The notes beneath the pieces were generated by a model that was not told where the DNA came from, ran no database searches, and saw nothing but the letters and a program-made list of their open reading frames with translations. From Gammaproteobacteria bacterium (GTDB lineage Bacteria > Pseudomonadota > Gammaproteobacteria > Steroidobacterales > Steroidobacteraceae): a stretch of 36,903 nucleotides of DNA. The DNA lies in NCBI GenBank assembly GCA_009692245.1, contig SHZN01000002.1:1-36903 (forward strand). The letters run 5' to 3'. Shown here one piece after another: positions 16,387-23,912 of the stretch (position 1 is the stretch's first letter; each line of letters opens with the position of its first letter). The position numbers were made by a program, and so were the translations under genes.

Positions 16387-16510
16387 CGCGGCCGCGCAGC
16401 GCGCGCCTCGAGATCGGCGGGCGTCAGCACGGCGCGATGGGTCCCAACCGCGCTCACCAAAGCAACAATGCATGCCAACAACACGCCGTAACGTAGTTTC
16501 ATCATCACAT
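16383..16510 (-). pseudogene. Short mosaic ORF: signal-peptide-like start joined to phytoene-dehydrogenase scrap
   Basis: An open frame on the minus strand reads MMKLRYGVLLACIVALVSAVG from 16505, which resembles a secretion signal, then HRAVLTPADLEAR and a TGA at 16383-16385. The second half equals the HRAVWTPSDLEAR segment of the oxidoreductase remnant at 18.5 kb, with 36 of 39 bases shared in the same frame. It is continuous with the transposase remnant upstream. A real small exported protein cannot be excluded, but recombination debris is more likely. Confidence 0.5.
16401..16439 (-). repeat. 39-bp duplicated fragment, copy A (36/39 identical to 18498-18536)
   Basis: GCGCGCCTCGAGATCGG followed by matching sequence to GGCGCGATG occurs here and at 18498-18536 with three mismatches, in the same orientation. 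The copy at 18.5 kb is inside a phytoene-dehydrogenase-like coding remnant. The two copies flank the short-chain dehydrogenase pair, which suggests a rearrangement or insertion between them. Confidence 0.75.
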
Positions 16511-16664
16511 ACTGACCTGCCGGCGTGAGCTGCCCAAGGCTCGAATGTGGTCGCACCTCGTCGTAGCCGCACCAGAACTCGTCGCGGAACTTGCCGTTGA
16601 AGCTTTCATTCAGTCCATTCTGCCACGGCTTGCCCGCATCGATCGCCAGGTAGGTCGGATATGA
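16511..16664 (-). pseudogene. IS3-family transposase (OrfB) C-terminal remnant
   Basis: The minus-strand frame gives AIDAGKPWQNGLNESFNGKF then RDEFWCGYDEVRPHSSLGQL and TPAGQ, the end of an IS3-type DDE transposase (usual form: GKPWQNGFNESFNG, then about 25 residues, then YNEVRPHSSLG.LTPAEF). The helical stretch between RDE and YDEVRPHSSLG is deleted and everything upstream is missing beyond a TGA at 16665-16667, so it cannot be active. No terminal inverted repeats were recognised. It marks a past insertion next to the tetR and dehydrogenase genes. Confidence 0.85.
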
Positions 16665-16709
16665 TCACCTATCGGCCCAGCTACCAGTGAGCGCATCGAG
16701 GTTCCTGTC

Positions 16710-17474
16710 ATGAAGCTCAAAGACCGCGTCGCGATCATCACCGGCGCCACGTCAGGCATTGGCGAGGCATCGGCTCTCCTCTTCGCGGAAGAAGGCGCCA
16801 AGGTGATGGTCACCGGCCGCGACGACGCGCGGGGCCGAAGAGTGGTCGCTGCGATCGCGGCGGCCGGCGGCACGGCGGTCTTCGTCAGGGCCGATGTCCG
16901 GCTTCCTGGCGATTGCGAACGCATTGTGGCGGAAACCTTGCGCGCATTCGGCGGCCGTCTCGACATTCTCTTCAACAACGCGGGCGAGTTCCATCCGCAT
17001 AACGCAATTGACTGCACAGAAGAGGAGTGGGATGCGACGGTAGACTCGAGCCTTAAGGGAGCGTGGCTGATGGCCAGGTATTCCTTGCCCACGATGATCG
17101 CGCAGCGGCGCGGCGTGATCATCAACGAGGCGTCGGGGTGGGGCATTCTGGGCGGCGACGAAGCCGTCGCCTATTGCGCGGCCAAGGGCGGGCTCGTCGT
17201 GATGACCAAAGCGATGGCGATCGATCACGGGAAGCAGGGCATTCGCGTGAACTGTCTCTGCCCTGGCGATGTCGAGACCCCGATGCTGGCGACCGACGCC
17301 GAAGCTCGGCGAATGACCTACGCGGACTACATGAAGGGCGCCGCCAATCGTCCGCTCGGCCGGGTCGGCACGCCAGCGGAACTGGCGCGAGCGGCGCTCT
17401 TTCTCGCCTCTGACGATTCGTCGTTCATGACCGGTGCGGCATTGGTGGTGGACGGCGGCGGCATCGCTGGCTGA
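16710..17474 (+). CDS. Short-chain dehydrogenase/reductase (SDR), copy 1
   Basis: This is a classical NAD(P)-dependent SDR of 254 aa. The cofactor motif TGATSGIG is at 11-18, NNAG at 89-92, and the catalytic Ser142, Tyr155 and Lys159 are in ASGWG and AYCAAK. The basic VTGRD after the second strand suggests NADPH preference. The C-terminal SSFMTGAALVVDGGGIAG is typical. ATG at 16710 has GAGG upstream. It sits between the IS3 remnant and a second SDR 32 nt downstream, so the two probably form a small operon. The substrate is unknown; the family covers sugars, steroids, acyl chains and many alcohols. Confidence 0.9.
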   Translation: MKLKDRVAIITGATSGIGEASALLFAEEGAKVMVTGRDDARGRRVVAAIAAAGGTAVFVRADVRLPGDCERIVAETLRAFGGRLDILFNNAGEFHPHNAIDCTEEEWDATVDSSLKGAWLMARYSLPTMIAQRRGVIINEASGWGILGGDEAVAYCAAKGGLVVMTKAMAIDHGKQGIRVNCLCPGDVETPMLATDAEARRMTYADYMKGAANRPLGRVGTPAELARAALFLASDDSSFMTGAALVVDGGGIAG

Positions 17475-17506
17475 TCGACGAGCGCCAGACAAATGACACG
17501 AGAATC

Positions 17507-18262
17507 ATGATGAAAGGTTTGACCAACAAGCGAGTGGTGATCACAGGCGGCGCGAGCGGAATCGGCGCGGCGACCGTGGAGCGGTTCCTGGAGGAAGGGG
17601 CGCGCGTCGCGGTGATCGACCGCGACGAGGCTGGTGGTCGAGCCCTTCGCAAGAGACATCCGAACCTCGCCGGCGTCATCAATGCCGACGTGGCCGACGC
17701 AGCCGCGGTGGACCGCGCCTTTCAGGAGCTGGACGGGCTGCTGGGAGGGGTGGACGTCGCGATCAACAATGCCGGCATCAGCCTGCGCCACGACTTCATG
17801 GACATTACGCCCGCTGAATGGCGCAAAGTGATGAGCGTCGACCTCGATGGCGTCTTCTATGTGGCCCAGCAATCCGCCAGACGCATGCTCGCCGGCACCG
17901 GCGGCGTCATCATCAACATGGGCTCGACTTCGGGCATGAACGGCTACCCACGGTACGCCGACTACAACGCCGCGAAGGCCGGCGTAATCGAACTCACCCG
18001 CACGATGGCGCTGGAGCTGGCGCCGACCATCCGCGTGATTGCGGTGTGTCCCGGGTACGTCTGGACGGCCATGCAGGAAGCCGAGTACACCCCGAAGATG
18101 AGGGCGGCGGTGGACGCAAAACTTCCTCTCCGCCGCCATGCAACAACCAGCGAAATCGCCGCGCTGTTTGCCTTTCTGGCCTCCGACGAAGCTCCATACA
18201 TCACGGGACATCCCGTGATCATCGATGGCGGCGAGATCGCCGGCGGTCTGGCGAGCCGCTAA
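17507..18262 (+). CDS. Short-chain dehydrogenase/reductase (SDR), copy 2
   Basis: This is a classical SDR of 251 aa. TGGASGIG is at 13-20, NNAG at 87-90, and the catalytic Ser140, Tyr153 and Lys157 are in MGSTSG and DYNAAK. An aspartate at residue 38 (AVIDRD) points to NAD rather than NADP, unlike copy 1. The protein ends ITGHPVIIDGGEIAGGL. It follows copy 1 by 32 nt; two adjacent ATGs (17507 and 17510) can start it. With different cofactor preferences the pair could oxidise and re-reduce the same substrate, but this is inference. Confidence 0.9.
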   Translation: MMKGLTNKRVVITGGASGIGAATVERFLEEGARVAVIDRDEAGGRALRKRHPNLAGVINADVADAAAVDRAFQELDGLLGGVDVAINNAGISLRHDFMDITPAEWRKVMSVDLDGVFYVAQQSARRMLAGTGGVIINMGSTSGMNGYPRYADYNAAKAGVIELTRTMALELAPTIRVIAVCPGYVWTAMQEAEYTPKMRAAVDAKLPLRRHATTSEIAALFAFLASDEAPYITGHPVIIDGGEIAGGLASR

Positions 18263-18293
18263 AAGACCGCACAACTGGTGAGTTTCCCCGCGT

Positions 18294-18707
18294 CTATCCG
18301 ACCCGCAGCCGCGCGGCGCGCGCCGCGTGCAAACCCGAGAGGCCGGTCATGCCGTGGGCTGGATGAGTCCCCGCGCCGCACAGGAAAAGCCCGGGCACCG
18401 GCATCGCATAACAGGATGCGCCGGGAACCGGCCGCATGAACAGCATCTGGTCGAGCGCCAACTCGCCGCGCGAGACCGCGCCCTCGCGCAGGCCAAAGCG
18501 CGCCTCGAGATCGGAGGGCGTCCACACGGCGCGATGACTGATCCTTGCCGCGAAACCGGGAACATGACGTTCGACGATTGCAATCGTGCGCTCCGCCACG
18601 GTATCGCGCATCGTGGTCCAGTCCGCATCGCGCAGCCGCCAGGGCGTGTACTGCACGCGCAGCATCGCGACATGCCGGCCCATTGGCGCGAGGTTCGACT
18701 GGGTGGT
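18294..18707 (-). pseudogene. C-terminal fragment of a phytoene-dehydrogenase-like FAD oxidoreductase
   Basis: The frame TTQSNLAPMGRHVAMLRVQY then HRAVWTPSDLEARFGL, FMRPVPG, LFLCGAGTHPAHGMTGLSG matches the final third of CrtI/NDP-type amino oxidases, ending with the FAD-contacting GTHPxxG. No N-terminal Rossmann domain precedes it: upstream of about 18707 the DNA changes into a GAF-protein fragment in another frame. It ends with a TAG at 18294. A 39-bp piece of it is also present at 16401-16439. It is not expected to be functional. Confidence 0.8.
18498..18536 (-). repeat. 39-bp duplicated fragment, copy B
   Basis: This copy lies in the phytoene-dehydrogenase-like remnant and encodes HRAVWTPSDLEAR on the minus strand. 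It matches 16401-16439 at 36 of 39 positions. Confidence 0.75.
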
Positions 18708-18880
18708 ACGCGAACAGCAGCGGCAAGATGCCTGCCGAGCGTACGCAGGAAATCGTCACCGATCACGCGCGCGGTGCCTTCGACGATCATGCGCAGGGCA
18801 GCGATCTCTTCAGCGTCCGGACGGACGGCGGCAGATTCCGGAATGGATTTCGGCGACACGCTTTGACCCCCTGCTTGCAT
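18707..18880 (-). pseudogene. N-terminal fragment of a GAF-domain sensor-like protein
   Basis: From an ATG at 18880 the minus strand reads MQAGGQSVSPKSIPES and then EEIAALRMIVEGTARVIGDD and FLRTLGRHLAAAVRV. The LRxIVEGTAxxxGDDFxRxLxRHLAxAxxV pattern resembles the start of GAF modules in bacterial sensors and diguanylate cyclases. After about 58 residues the homology stops and a different protein remnant continues in another frame. The rest of the gene has been lost. Confidence 0.55.
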
Positions 18881-19180
18881 TTCTCAAGCATCCGACGTGC
18901 GCTGCGACGGTGCGTTACCTGCCGCGACACTCTGCCATGATCGAGGGAGTCGCTCCAAGGCCGGTGCGTCCAAGCACCTGTGACCGTTCCCCAGCGTGAT
19001 TGAGCCGGATGATGAATTGCGCCTGCAACAGCCCGGGTCGCCGTGCCCGGCGGGGTACCACCTTGCCCAGGCATACCGGTTAGCGGGACCATCAGTTCCA
19101 CTTTGATGCAAAATCAGCTGTCGAACGGCCCGATGCACGGTACACGGGTGGAAGCTCCAGCCCAGGCGCACCGGCCCCAA
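18881..19180. other. Unassigned 300-bp stretch in the accessory scar
   Basis: I see no convincing protein in either strand here. It contains CCGGG-TCGCCGTG-CCCGG as a small dyad and runs such as GTACCACCTTGCCCAGGCAT followed by TTAGCGGGACCATCAG, whose texture resembles the non-coding end of an insertion element. No inverted termini or target duplications were found, so this is only a suggestion. Confidence 0.3.
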
Positions 19181-19188
19181 CCGGGTCG

Positions 19189-19466
19189 CATGCCGCGCGC
19201 GTGCTCGCTTTTGCGCCGTGCTAGGCAGCGTCGCCAGCGATGCGGCGCTGATCCACGGCGCACGCACGGTCATGATCGCGGGCGGCATCGTGCCGCGCTT
19301 CATCCCGTTCCTGCGCAGCAGCGCGTTTCGCGAACGCTTCCTCGCCAAGGGCCGCATGGCCGCCTATGTCGAGTCCGCCACGATCGGGGTCATCACGCAT
19401 GCTACGCCGGGGTTGCTCGGCGCCGCGATGCTCCTGCGCACTCGCCCGCATCCGAAGCGCGCCTGA
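19189..19466 (+). pseudogene. glk: Glucokinase C-terminal remnant
   Basis: FCAVLGSVASDAALIHGART followed by MIAGGIVPRFIPFLRSSAF, RERFLAKGRMAAY and PGLLGAA is the end of bacterial glucokinase (E. coli: FIAGGIVPRF, DKGRF, NPGLLG). All N-terminal ATP- and sugar-binding parts are missing. At the T-run near 19209-19212 the homology moves by one base: HAARVLAF in one frame continues as FCAVLGS in the next, so even the remnant is frameshifted. Its TGA (19464-19466) abuts the stop of convergent rlmKL without a gap. Confidence 0.75.
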
Positions 19467-21653
19467 TCACGACGCCAGGCGGATCTCGAAGCAGTGATGA
19501 GCGCGCTGGTCGCGCTCGAAATCCAGTGGAATGGTCTGTGACGTGATATCGGTGACCAGGACATCGGCTAGCGCTTCCACATCCAGCTTGAACTTCCGGA
19601 AGTTGGTCGAGAACAGCAGCAGCCCTCCCGGCGTGAGCCGCACCAGGGTCGAGCGGATCAGCGCAATGTGGTCGCGCTGGACGTCGAATTCGCCCTGCAT
19701 GCGCTTGGAGTTCGAAAAGGTCGGGGGATCCAGGAAGATCAGGTCGTAGCGCTCGCCGTCGTCCATTTCCAGCCAGTAAAGGCAATCGGCCTGCACGAAG
19801 CGGTGTGCATCGCCGCGAAAGCCATTGATCTCCATGTTGCTGCGCGCCCAGTCGAGATAGGTACGCGACATGTCAACGGATTTCGTCGTCAGCGCGCCAC
19901 CGGCCGCCGCGTGCACGCTCGCCGTTCCCGTGTAGCAGAACAGGTTCAGGAATCGCTTGCCCCTGGCCGCATCGCGGATGCGCGCGCGGGTAATGCGATG
20001 ATCGAGAAACAGGCCCGTGTCCAGGTAATCCGTGAAGTTGACGAGAAACTTGAGGCCAGCCTCCTCGACGACCACGCGTTCGCGGCTGTCATCGAGCGCC
20101 TCGTATTGCCCGCCGCCTTTCTGCGGCCGGCGCGTGCGCCAGTAGATGGCATCCATCGCAAGGCCAGCCACTTCCGGGATCATCGACAGCGCTTCTTCGC
20201 GGCGCGCGCGCGCTTTCTCGCGGTCGACCGTCGCCGGTGGCGCGTACTCCTGCACATACAGCCAGCGCCCACCGAAACCATCGGGATCCGACTGGTAGGA
20301 ATCGATCGCGAACGAATACTCGGGCATGTCGGCATCATAAATGCGAAAGCAGGAGATGCCTTCCCTGCGCGCCCAGCGCGAACGCCCCTTGAAATTCTTG
20401 CGCAGGCGATTCGCGAACATCTGGGCGCCGGGCCGCGCACGCGCGGTCTCTGCGTCAATGGGTGGTGGCCGGCCCGGCTCATAGGGGCGGTCGAATTCCC
20501 CGGCCTCGATCCGGATCCGCAACAGCCGGCATTCGATCGGCCCATTCATCATCCGGTGCGTGCGCCGCGCGTTGATCCCTAATTCGCGCCCGAGCGGCGG
20601 ATTGCCGGTAAAGACCGCCGCCTCCCAGCCGAGATAACCCTCGCGCAGACGTGTACCCAGCAGTGCATACAGCTCGCGCAGCCCGTCGGTTTCACCGAGG
20701 CGCTCGCCATAAGGTGGATTGGCCGCAATCAGGCCGAGGGGAGCCGGTGCCTTCGGGAGTGCCGCAAGCTCACAGCGATGAAACGCGAGCCGCTCGCCGA
20801 GTCCCGCGCGTGCGGCATTCGCCTCGGCATCCCTGAGCACGATGGGATCACGGTCGTAGCCACAGATACGCCCCCGTGTGATGCGATCCAGTGCGCCACG
20901 CGACACCGCCTCTGCACGCAACTCATCCCACAAGGCTGCATCGTGTTGTCGCCAGCGCTCGAAGCCGAAACGCTGCCGCGTGAGCCCGGGTGCAATATCA
21001 GCTGCGATCAGTGCGGCTTCGATCGGCAAGGTGCCGGAGCCGCAGAGCGGATCGGCGAAATAGCCGCCCGCCCCCGCAATTGCCGGCCAGCCAGAGCGCA
21101 GGAGGATTGCGGCTGCCAGATTCTCCTTGAGCGGTGCGGCGCCCTGCCCACCGCGATAGCCGCGCCGGTGCAGGCTGTCGCCGGAAAGATCGATTGCGAC
21201 GACCGCTGCGCCACGCCCTGCGTGCACATTGATGCGCAATGCCGGTGCCGCGCGATCAACCGAAGGCCGCTCCCCGGTCTTGTCGCGGAACTGGTCCACG
21301 ATCGCATCCTTGACCCGCTGCGCGCCGAATTGGGAGTTATCGATGCCTGTCACGCTGCCCGAGAAATCGACGGCGAGCGTGTCCGTCTCGCCCATCTGCT
21401 GCGACCAGTCGATGCTGCGGACACCGTCGTACAGCTCACCGTCATTCGCGACCGGGCACTCCGCGATCCGCCAAAGCACGCGCATGCCGACCCGCGACCA
21501 GAGGCAGCAGCGGTAGGCCTGCGCGAGTGTCGCCGCCCCTTCGACGCCACCGAAAGCCTCCCGCGCATCCGCGATCCCGAACGCGCGGAGTTCCTCGGCG
21601 AGCAGCTCCGTCGTGCCGGTTGTAGCGGTCACAAACAACGGATTGGTGCTCAT
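19467..21653 (-). CDS. rlmKL: RlmKL, bifunctional 23S rRNA methyltransferase
   Basis: This is a fused rRNA methyltransferase of 728 aa. By family knowledge the N-terminal RlmL half makes m2G2445 and the C-terminal RlmK half makes m7G2069 in 23S rRNA (E. coli numbering). Order: THUMP-like N-terminal domain, RlmL SAM motif FADPLCGSGTLPIEAAL with catalytic NPPYGERLGE, then RlmK with FLNLFCYTGTASVHAAAGGA and DLIFLDPPTFSNS. Both active sites look intact. The ATG at 21653 overlaps the stop of the upstream nuclease gene as ATGA, making it the last cistron of the puuC operon. Confidence 0.95.
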   Translation of the reverse strand: MSTNPLFVTATTGTTELLAEELRAFGIADAREAFGGVEGAATLAQAYRCCLWSRVGMRVLWRIAECPVANDGELYDGVRSIDWSQQMGETDTLAVDFSGSVTGIDNSQFGAQRVKDAIVDQFRDKTGERPSVDRAAPALRINVHAGRGAAVVAIDLSGDSLHRRGYRGGQGAAPLKENLAAAILLRSGWPAIAGAGGYFADPLCGSGTLPIEAALIAADIAPGLTRQRFGFERWRQHDAALWDELRAEAVSRGALDRITRGRICGYDRDPIVLRDAEANAARAGLGERLAFHRCELAALPKAPAPLGLIAANPPYGERLGETDGLRELYALLGTRLREGYLGWEAAVFTGNPPLGRELGINARRTHRMMNGPIECRLLRIRIEAGEFDRPYEPGRPPPIDAETARARPGAQMFANRLRKNFKGRSRWARREGISCFRIYDADMPEYSFAIDSYQSDPDGFGGRWLYVQEYAPPATVDREKARARREEALSMIPEVAGLAMDAIYWRTRRPQKGGGQYEALDDSRERVVVEEAGLKFLVNFTDYLDTGLFLDHRITRARIRDAARGKRFLNLFCYTGTASVHAAAGGALTTKSVDMSRTYLDWARSNMEINGFRGDAHRFVQADCLYWLEMDDGERYDLIFLDPPTFSNSKRMQGEFDVQRDHIALIRSTLVRLTPGGLLLFSTNFRKFKLDVEALADVLVTDITSQTIPLDFERDQRAHHCFEIRLAS

Positions 21654-23038
21654 GATTGGTCAAGCTCGATCATTTGCATCCCGCGGACAGGCCGCTCCAG
21701 AGCACGCAGCAGGATCCGGTAGATATCCGGGTCGAAATTCCCGGGGCGCCGTTGAAGCTCTGGAGGTTCAACGGCGCCCTGCACCAACCCAAGGTAGCGC
21801 CAACGGTCGAACACATGAGTTTCCTCAGCGCCGCTCCAGTCGCGCTCGCGGATGCCGATGCGGCCCGCGAATGGCCAGTCGCGACGTTTCAGGCGCGCGA
21901 ATGCCAGTCGCGTACGGATCGCATGCATCAGTGCGGGCTCCTTTCCGATGCAGACGCCGCGACAGTGTCCCAGTTGATGGGCGACACAGGAGCCCTCGCC
22001 CACTTCCAGCCCAAGCTGCTTTGCGCATAGCTCCTGGTCGCGAACGATACCCACAAGCGCTCGTTCGGCATCGCCGCGGCTGCGGAACAAGCCATAGCTC
22101 TCGTCAGTATCCGTATCCGGATCGAGTTCCGAAATGCTCGCGCGCAAAGATTGGGCGTCGTCACCGAGCCGGATTGCCCAGAGCGTCGGGGTCGCCGGGA
22201 ACCGGCGATTCAGCAGCGGCCGACGCTCCTTGATCAGGCACGCTTCGGTGATCAGTGCGCCGAACTCGCCGGCGGTCGCGATCCATTCGATTCGCCGGAC
22301 CAGGCGCGTGAGTTCCGCCGCCCTGCGTGATCGCTTGTCGGCGGCGAAATGCGCCAGCACGCGCGACTGGATGTTCTTTGCCTTGCCGATATAAAGGAGT
22401 GCATCTCCCTCGCCGTGGAACAGGTAAACGCCAGGACCCTCGGGCAACTCGTCGACGAGCCCGGCATCGAGCTGTGGCGGAAGCCGCGGCGCCTGCAGCA
22501 GTTTATCAACGATTGCACCGAGCTCGGCCGGCGGCCATCGCTCGCCCGCGATACGCAGTAGCTCCGCAAGCACCTGCGCATCACCGAGCGCGCGATGCCG
22601 CGCCGCGCAGTGGATGCCGTAGCGCGTCATTACGGCCTCGAGATTGTGGCCGCGCTCGCCCGGAGTCAGCGCGCGAGAGAGACGCACCGTGCAGAGCACG
22701 GGGGCACGGAAGCGGCGGCCCAGCCGCCGGAATTCACCGCGCAGGAAGCCGTAGTCGAAGCGCGCATTGTGGGCGACGAATAGCCGGCCCTCGAGCCTCT
22801 GCAGCAGCGCATCGCATACTTCAGCGAATGGCGGCGCATCGACCACCATGTCCTCGGTGATACCCGTGAATTGCTGGATCGCGAACGGGATGCGCACGCC
22901 CGGGTTGACCAGCGTCGAGTACTCCTCGACGACACGCCCACCGGACAGCAGCACGATCCCTGCTTCGATGACCCGGTCACGCAGTGCGTTGCCGCCCGTC
23001 GTTTCGAGGTCGACGCAGGCGACCTCGCCCGCAAGCAA
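21650..23038 (-). CDS. DEDDh exonuclease fused to a UvrC-like GIY-YIG nuclease
   Basis: This 462 aa protein has two nuclease modules. Residues about 1-170 form a DnaQ-type 3'-5' exonuclease with D10 and E12 (VDLETTG), D95 (HNARFD), H148 and D153 (HRALGDA). Residues about 200-280 form a GIY-YIG endonuclease as in UvrC and Cho, with GVYLF, YIGKAKN, R226 and the metal-binding E265 (ALITEACLIKERRPLLN). Four cysteines follow (338, 351, 359, 363) with UvrC-like spacing (CVAHQLGHCRGVC), which may bind an iron-sulfur cluster. It starts at TTG 4 nt after the aguB stop; no in-frame ATG is nearby. A DNA-repair role is likely; the exact substrate is unknown. Confidence 0.88.
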   Translation of the reverse strand: MLAGEVACVDLETTGGNALRDRVIEAGIVLLSGGRVVEEYSTLVNPGVRIPFAIQQFTGITEDMVVDAPPFAEVCDALLQRLEGRLFVAHNARFDYGFLRGEFRRLGRRFRAPVLCTVRLSRALTPGERGHNLEAVMTRYGIHCAARHRALGDAQVLAELLRIAGERWPPAELGAIVDKLLQAPRLPPQLDAGLVDELPEGPGVYLFHGEGDALLYIGKAKNIQSRVLAHFAADKRSRRAAELTRLVRRIEWIATAGEFGALITEACLIKERRPLLNRRFPATPTLWAIRLGDDAQSLRASISELDPDTDTDESYGLFRSRGDAERALVGIVRDQELCAKQLGLEVGEGSCVAHQLGHCRGVCIGKEPALMHAIRTRLAFARLKRRDWPFAGRIGIRERDWSGAEETHVFDRWRYLGLVQGAVEPPELQRRPGNFDPDIYRILLRALERPVRGMQMIELDQS

Positions 23039-23042
23039 AGCG

Positions 23043-23912
23043 TCAATCGGGGGCGCCGTCCATCGTCAGCAGCGGGCCATACAGGTCGGGCCGCCGGTCG
23101 CGGAACACGCCCCAGGCATGGCGGTAGCGGCGGATATCCTCGAGGTCGAAGGTCGAGGTCAGGATCTGCTCACCGTGGTCATCGGCCTGGGCGACGACCT
23201 CGCCCGTGTGATCGGCGATAAATGAATGCCCATAAAAAGTTATCTCGAGCTTCTCGCCGCGCTCCGTGCCGATGCGATTCGAGGCCACGAGCGGCATCAA
23301 ATTCGCCGCCGCGTGACCCTGCATCGTGCGCTGCCAGTGCCAGCGTGAATCGAGCGTGGCGTCCTGGGGCTCGGAGCCGATAGCGGTCGGATACAACAGG
23401 ATCTCGGCGCCCATCAGTGCCATCGCGCGCGCGGATTCCGGGAACCACTGGTCCCAGCAGACCGCGACGCCCAGCGTGCCGAATCGGGTTGGCCAGACCT
23501 TGAAACCGGTGTCACCGGGCGAGAAATAGAACTTCTCGTGATAGCCTGGACTCTCTGGAATATGCGACTTGCGATAGATGCCGAGCAGGCTCCCGTCGGC
23601 GTCCAGCATCGCGAGCGTATTGAAATATGCGTTCTGCGCCCGCTCGAATACCGACACGGGCAACACCACCTTGAGCTCCGCCGCGACCTTCGAGAGCCGC
23701 GCAATTGCCGGATTCTCCCCAATTGGTGTCGCGAGTTCAAAGTGCTTCGCAAGGTGGTCCTTGCAGAAATACGGCGATTCAAACAGCTCCTGGATCAGGA
23801 TCACATTGGCGCCACGACCGGCCGCATCGCGGATCAGCCGCTCGGCATTCACGATGTTGGCCTTGCGATCCCAGCCGCAGGCCATTTGCGTGGCGGCCAC
23901 CGTGACCTTCAT
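23043..23912 (-). CDS. aguB: N-carbamoylputrescine amidohydrolase
   Basis: This nitrilase-superfamily enzyme of 289 aa hydrolyses N-carbamoylputrescine to putrescine, CO2 and ammonia, the last step of putrescine synthesis from agmatine. The catalytic triad is visible as E42 (IQELFESPYF), K115 (YRKSHIPES) and C152 (VAVCWDQWFPE). The sequence is very close to the AguB group across its length, with full-length SPGYHEKFYFSPGD. It overlaps puuC by ATGA, linking a putrescine-forming enzyme with a putrescine-degrading one. No agmatine deiminase (aguA) is in the window. Confidence 0.94.
   Translation of the reverse strand: MKVTVAATQMACGWDRKANIVNAERLIRDAAGRGANVILIQELFESPYFCKDHLAKHFELATPIGENPAIARLSKVAAELKVVLPVSVFERAQNAYFNTLAMLDADGSLLGIYRKSHIPESPGYHEKFYFSPGDTGFKVWPTRFGTLGVAVCWDQWFPESARAMALMGAEILLYPTAIGSEPQDATLDSRWHWQRTMQGHAAANLMPLVASNRIGTERGEKLEITFYGHSFIADHTGEVVAQADDHGEQILTSTFDLEDIRRYRHAWGVFRDRRPDLYGPLLTMDGAPD

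Noticed and set aside
16386-16572. Longer tetR start at 16572
   Set aside because: The extra 62 codons run through the IS3 remnant in another frame and do not resemble a TetR N-terminus.
18259-18759. 166-codon minus-strand ORF
   Set aside because: Third frame over the oxidoreductase/GAF remnants; no homology, so treated as a shadow.
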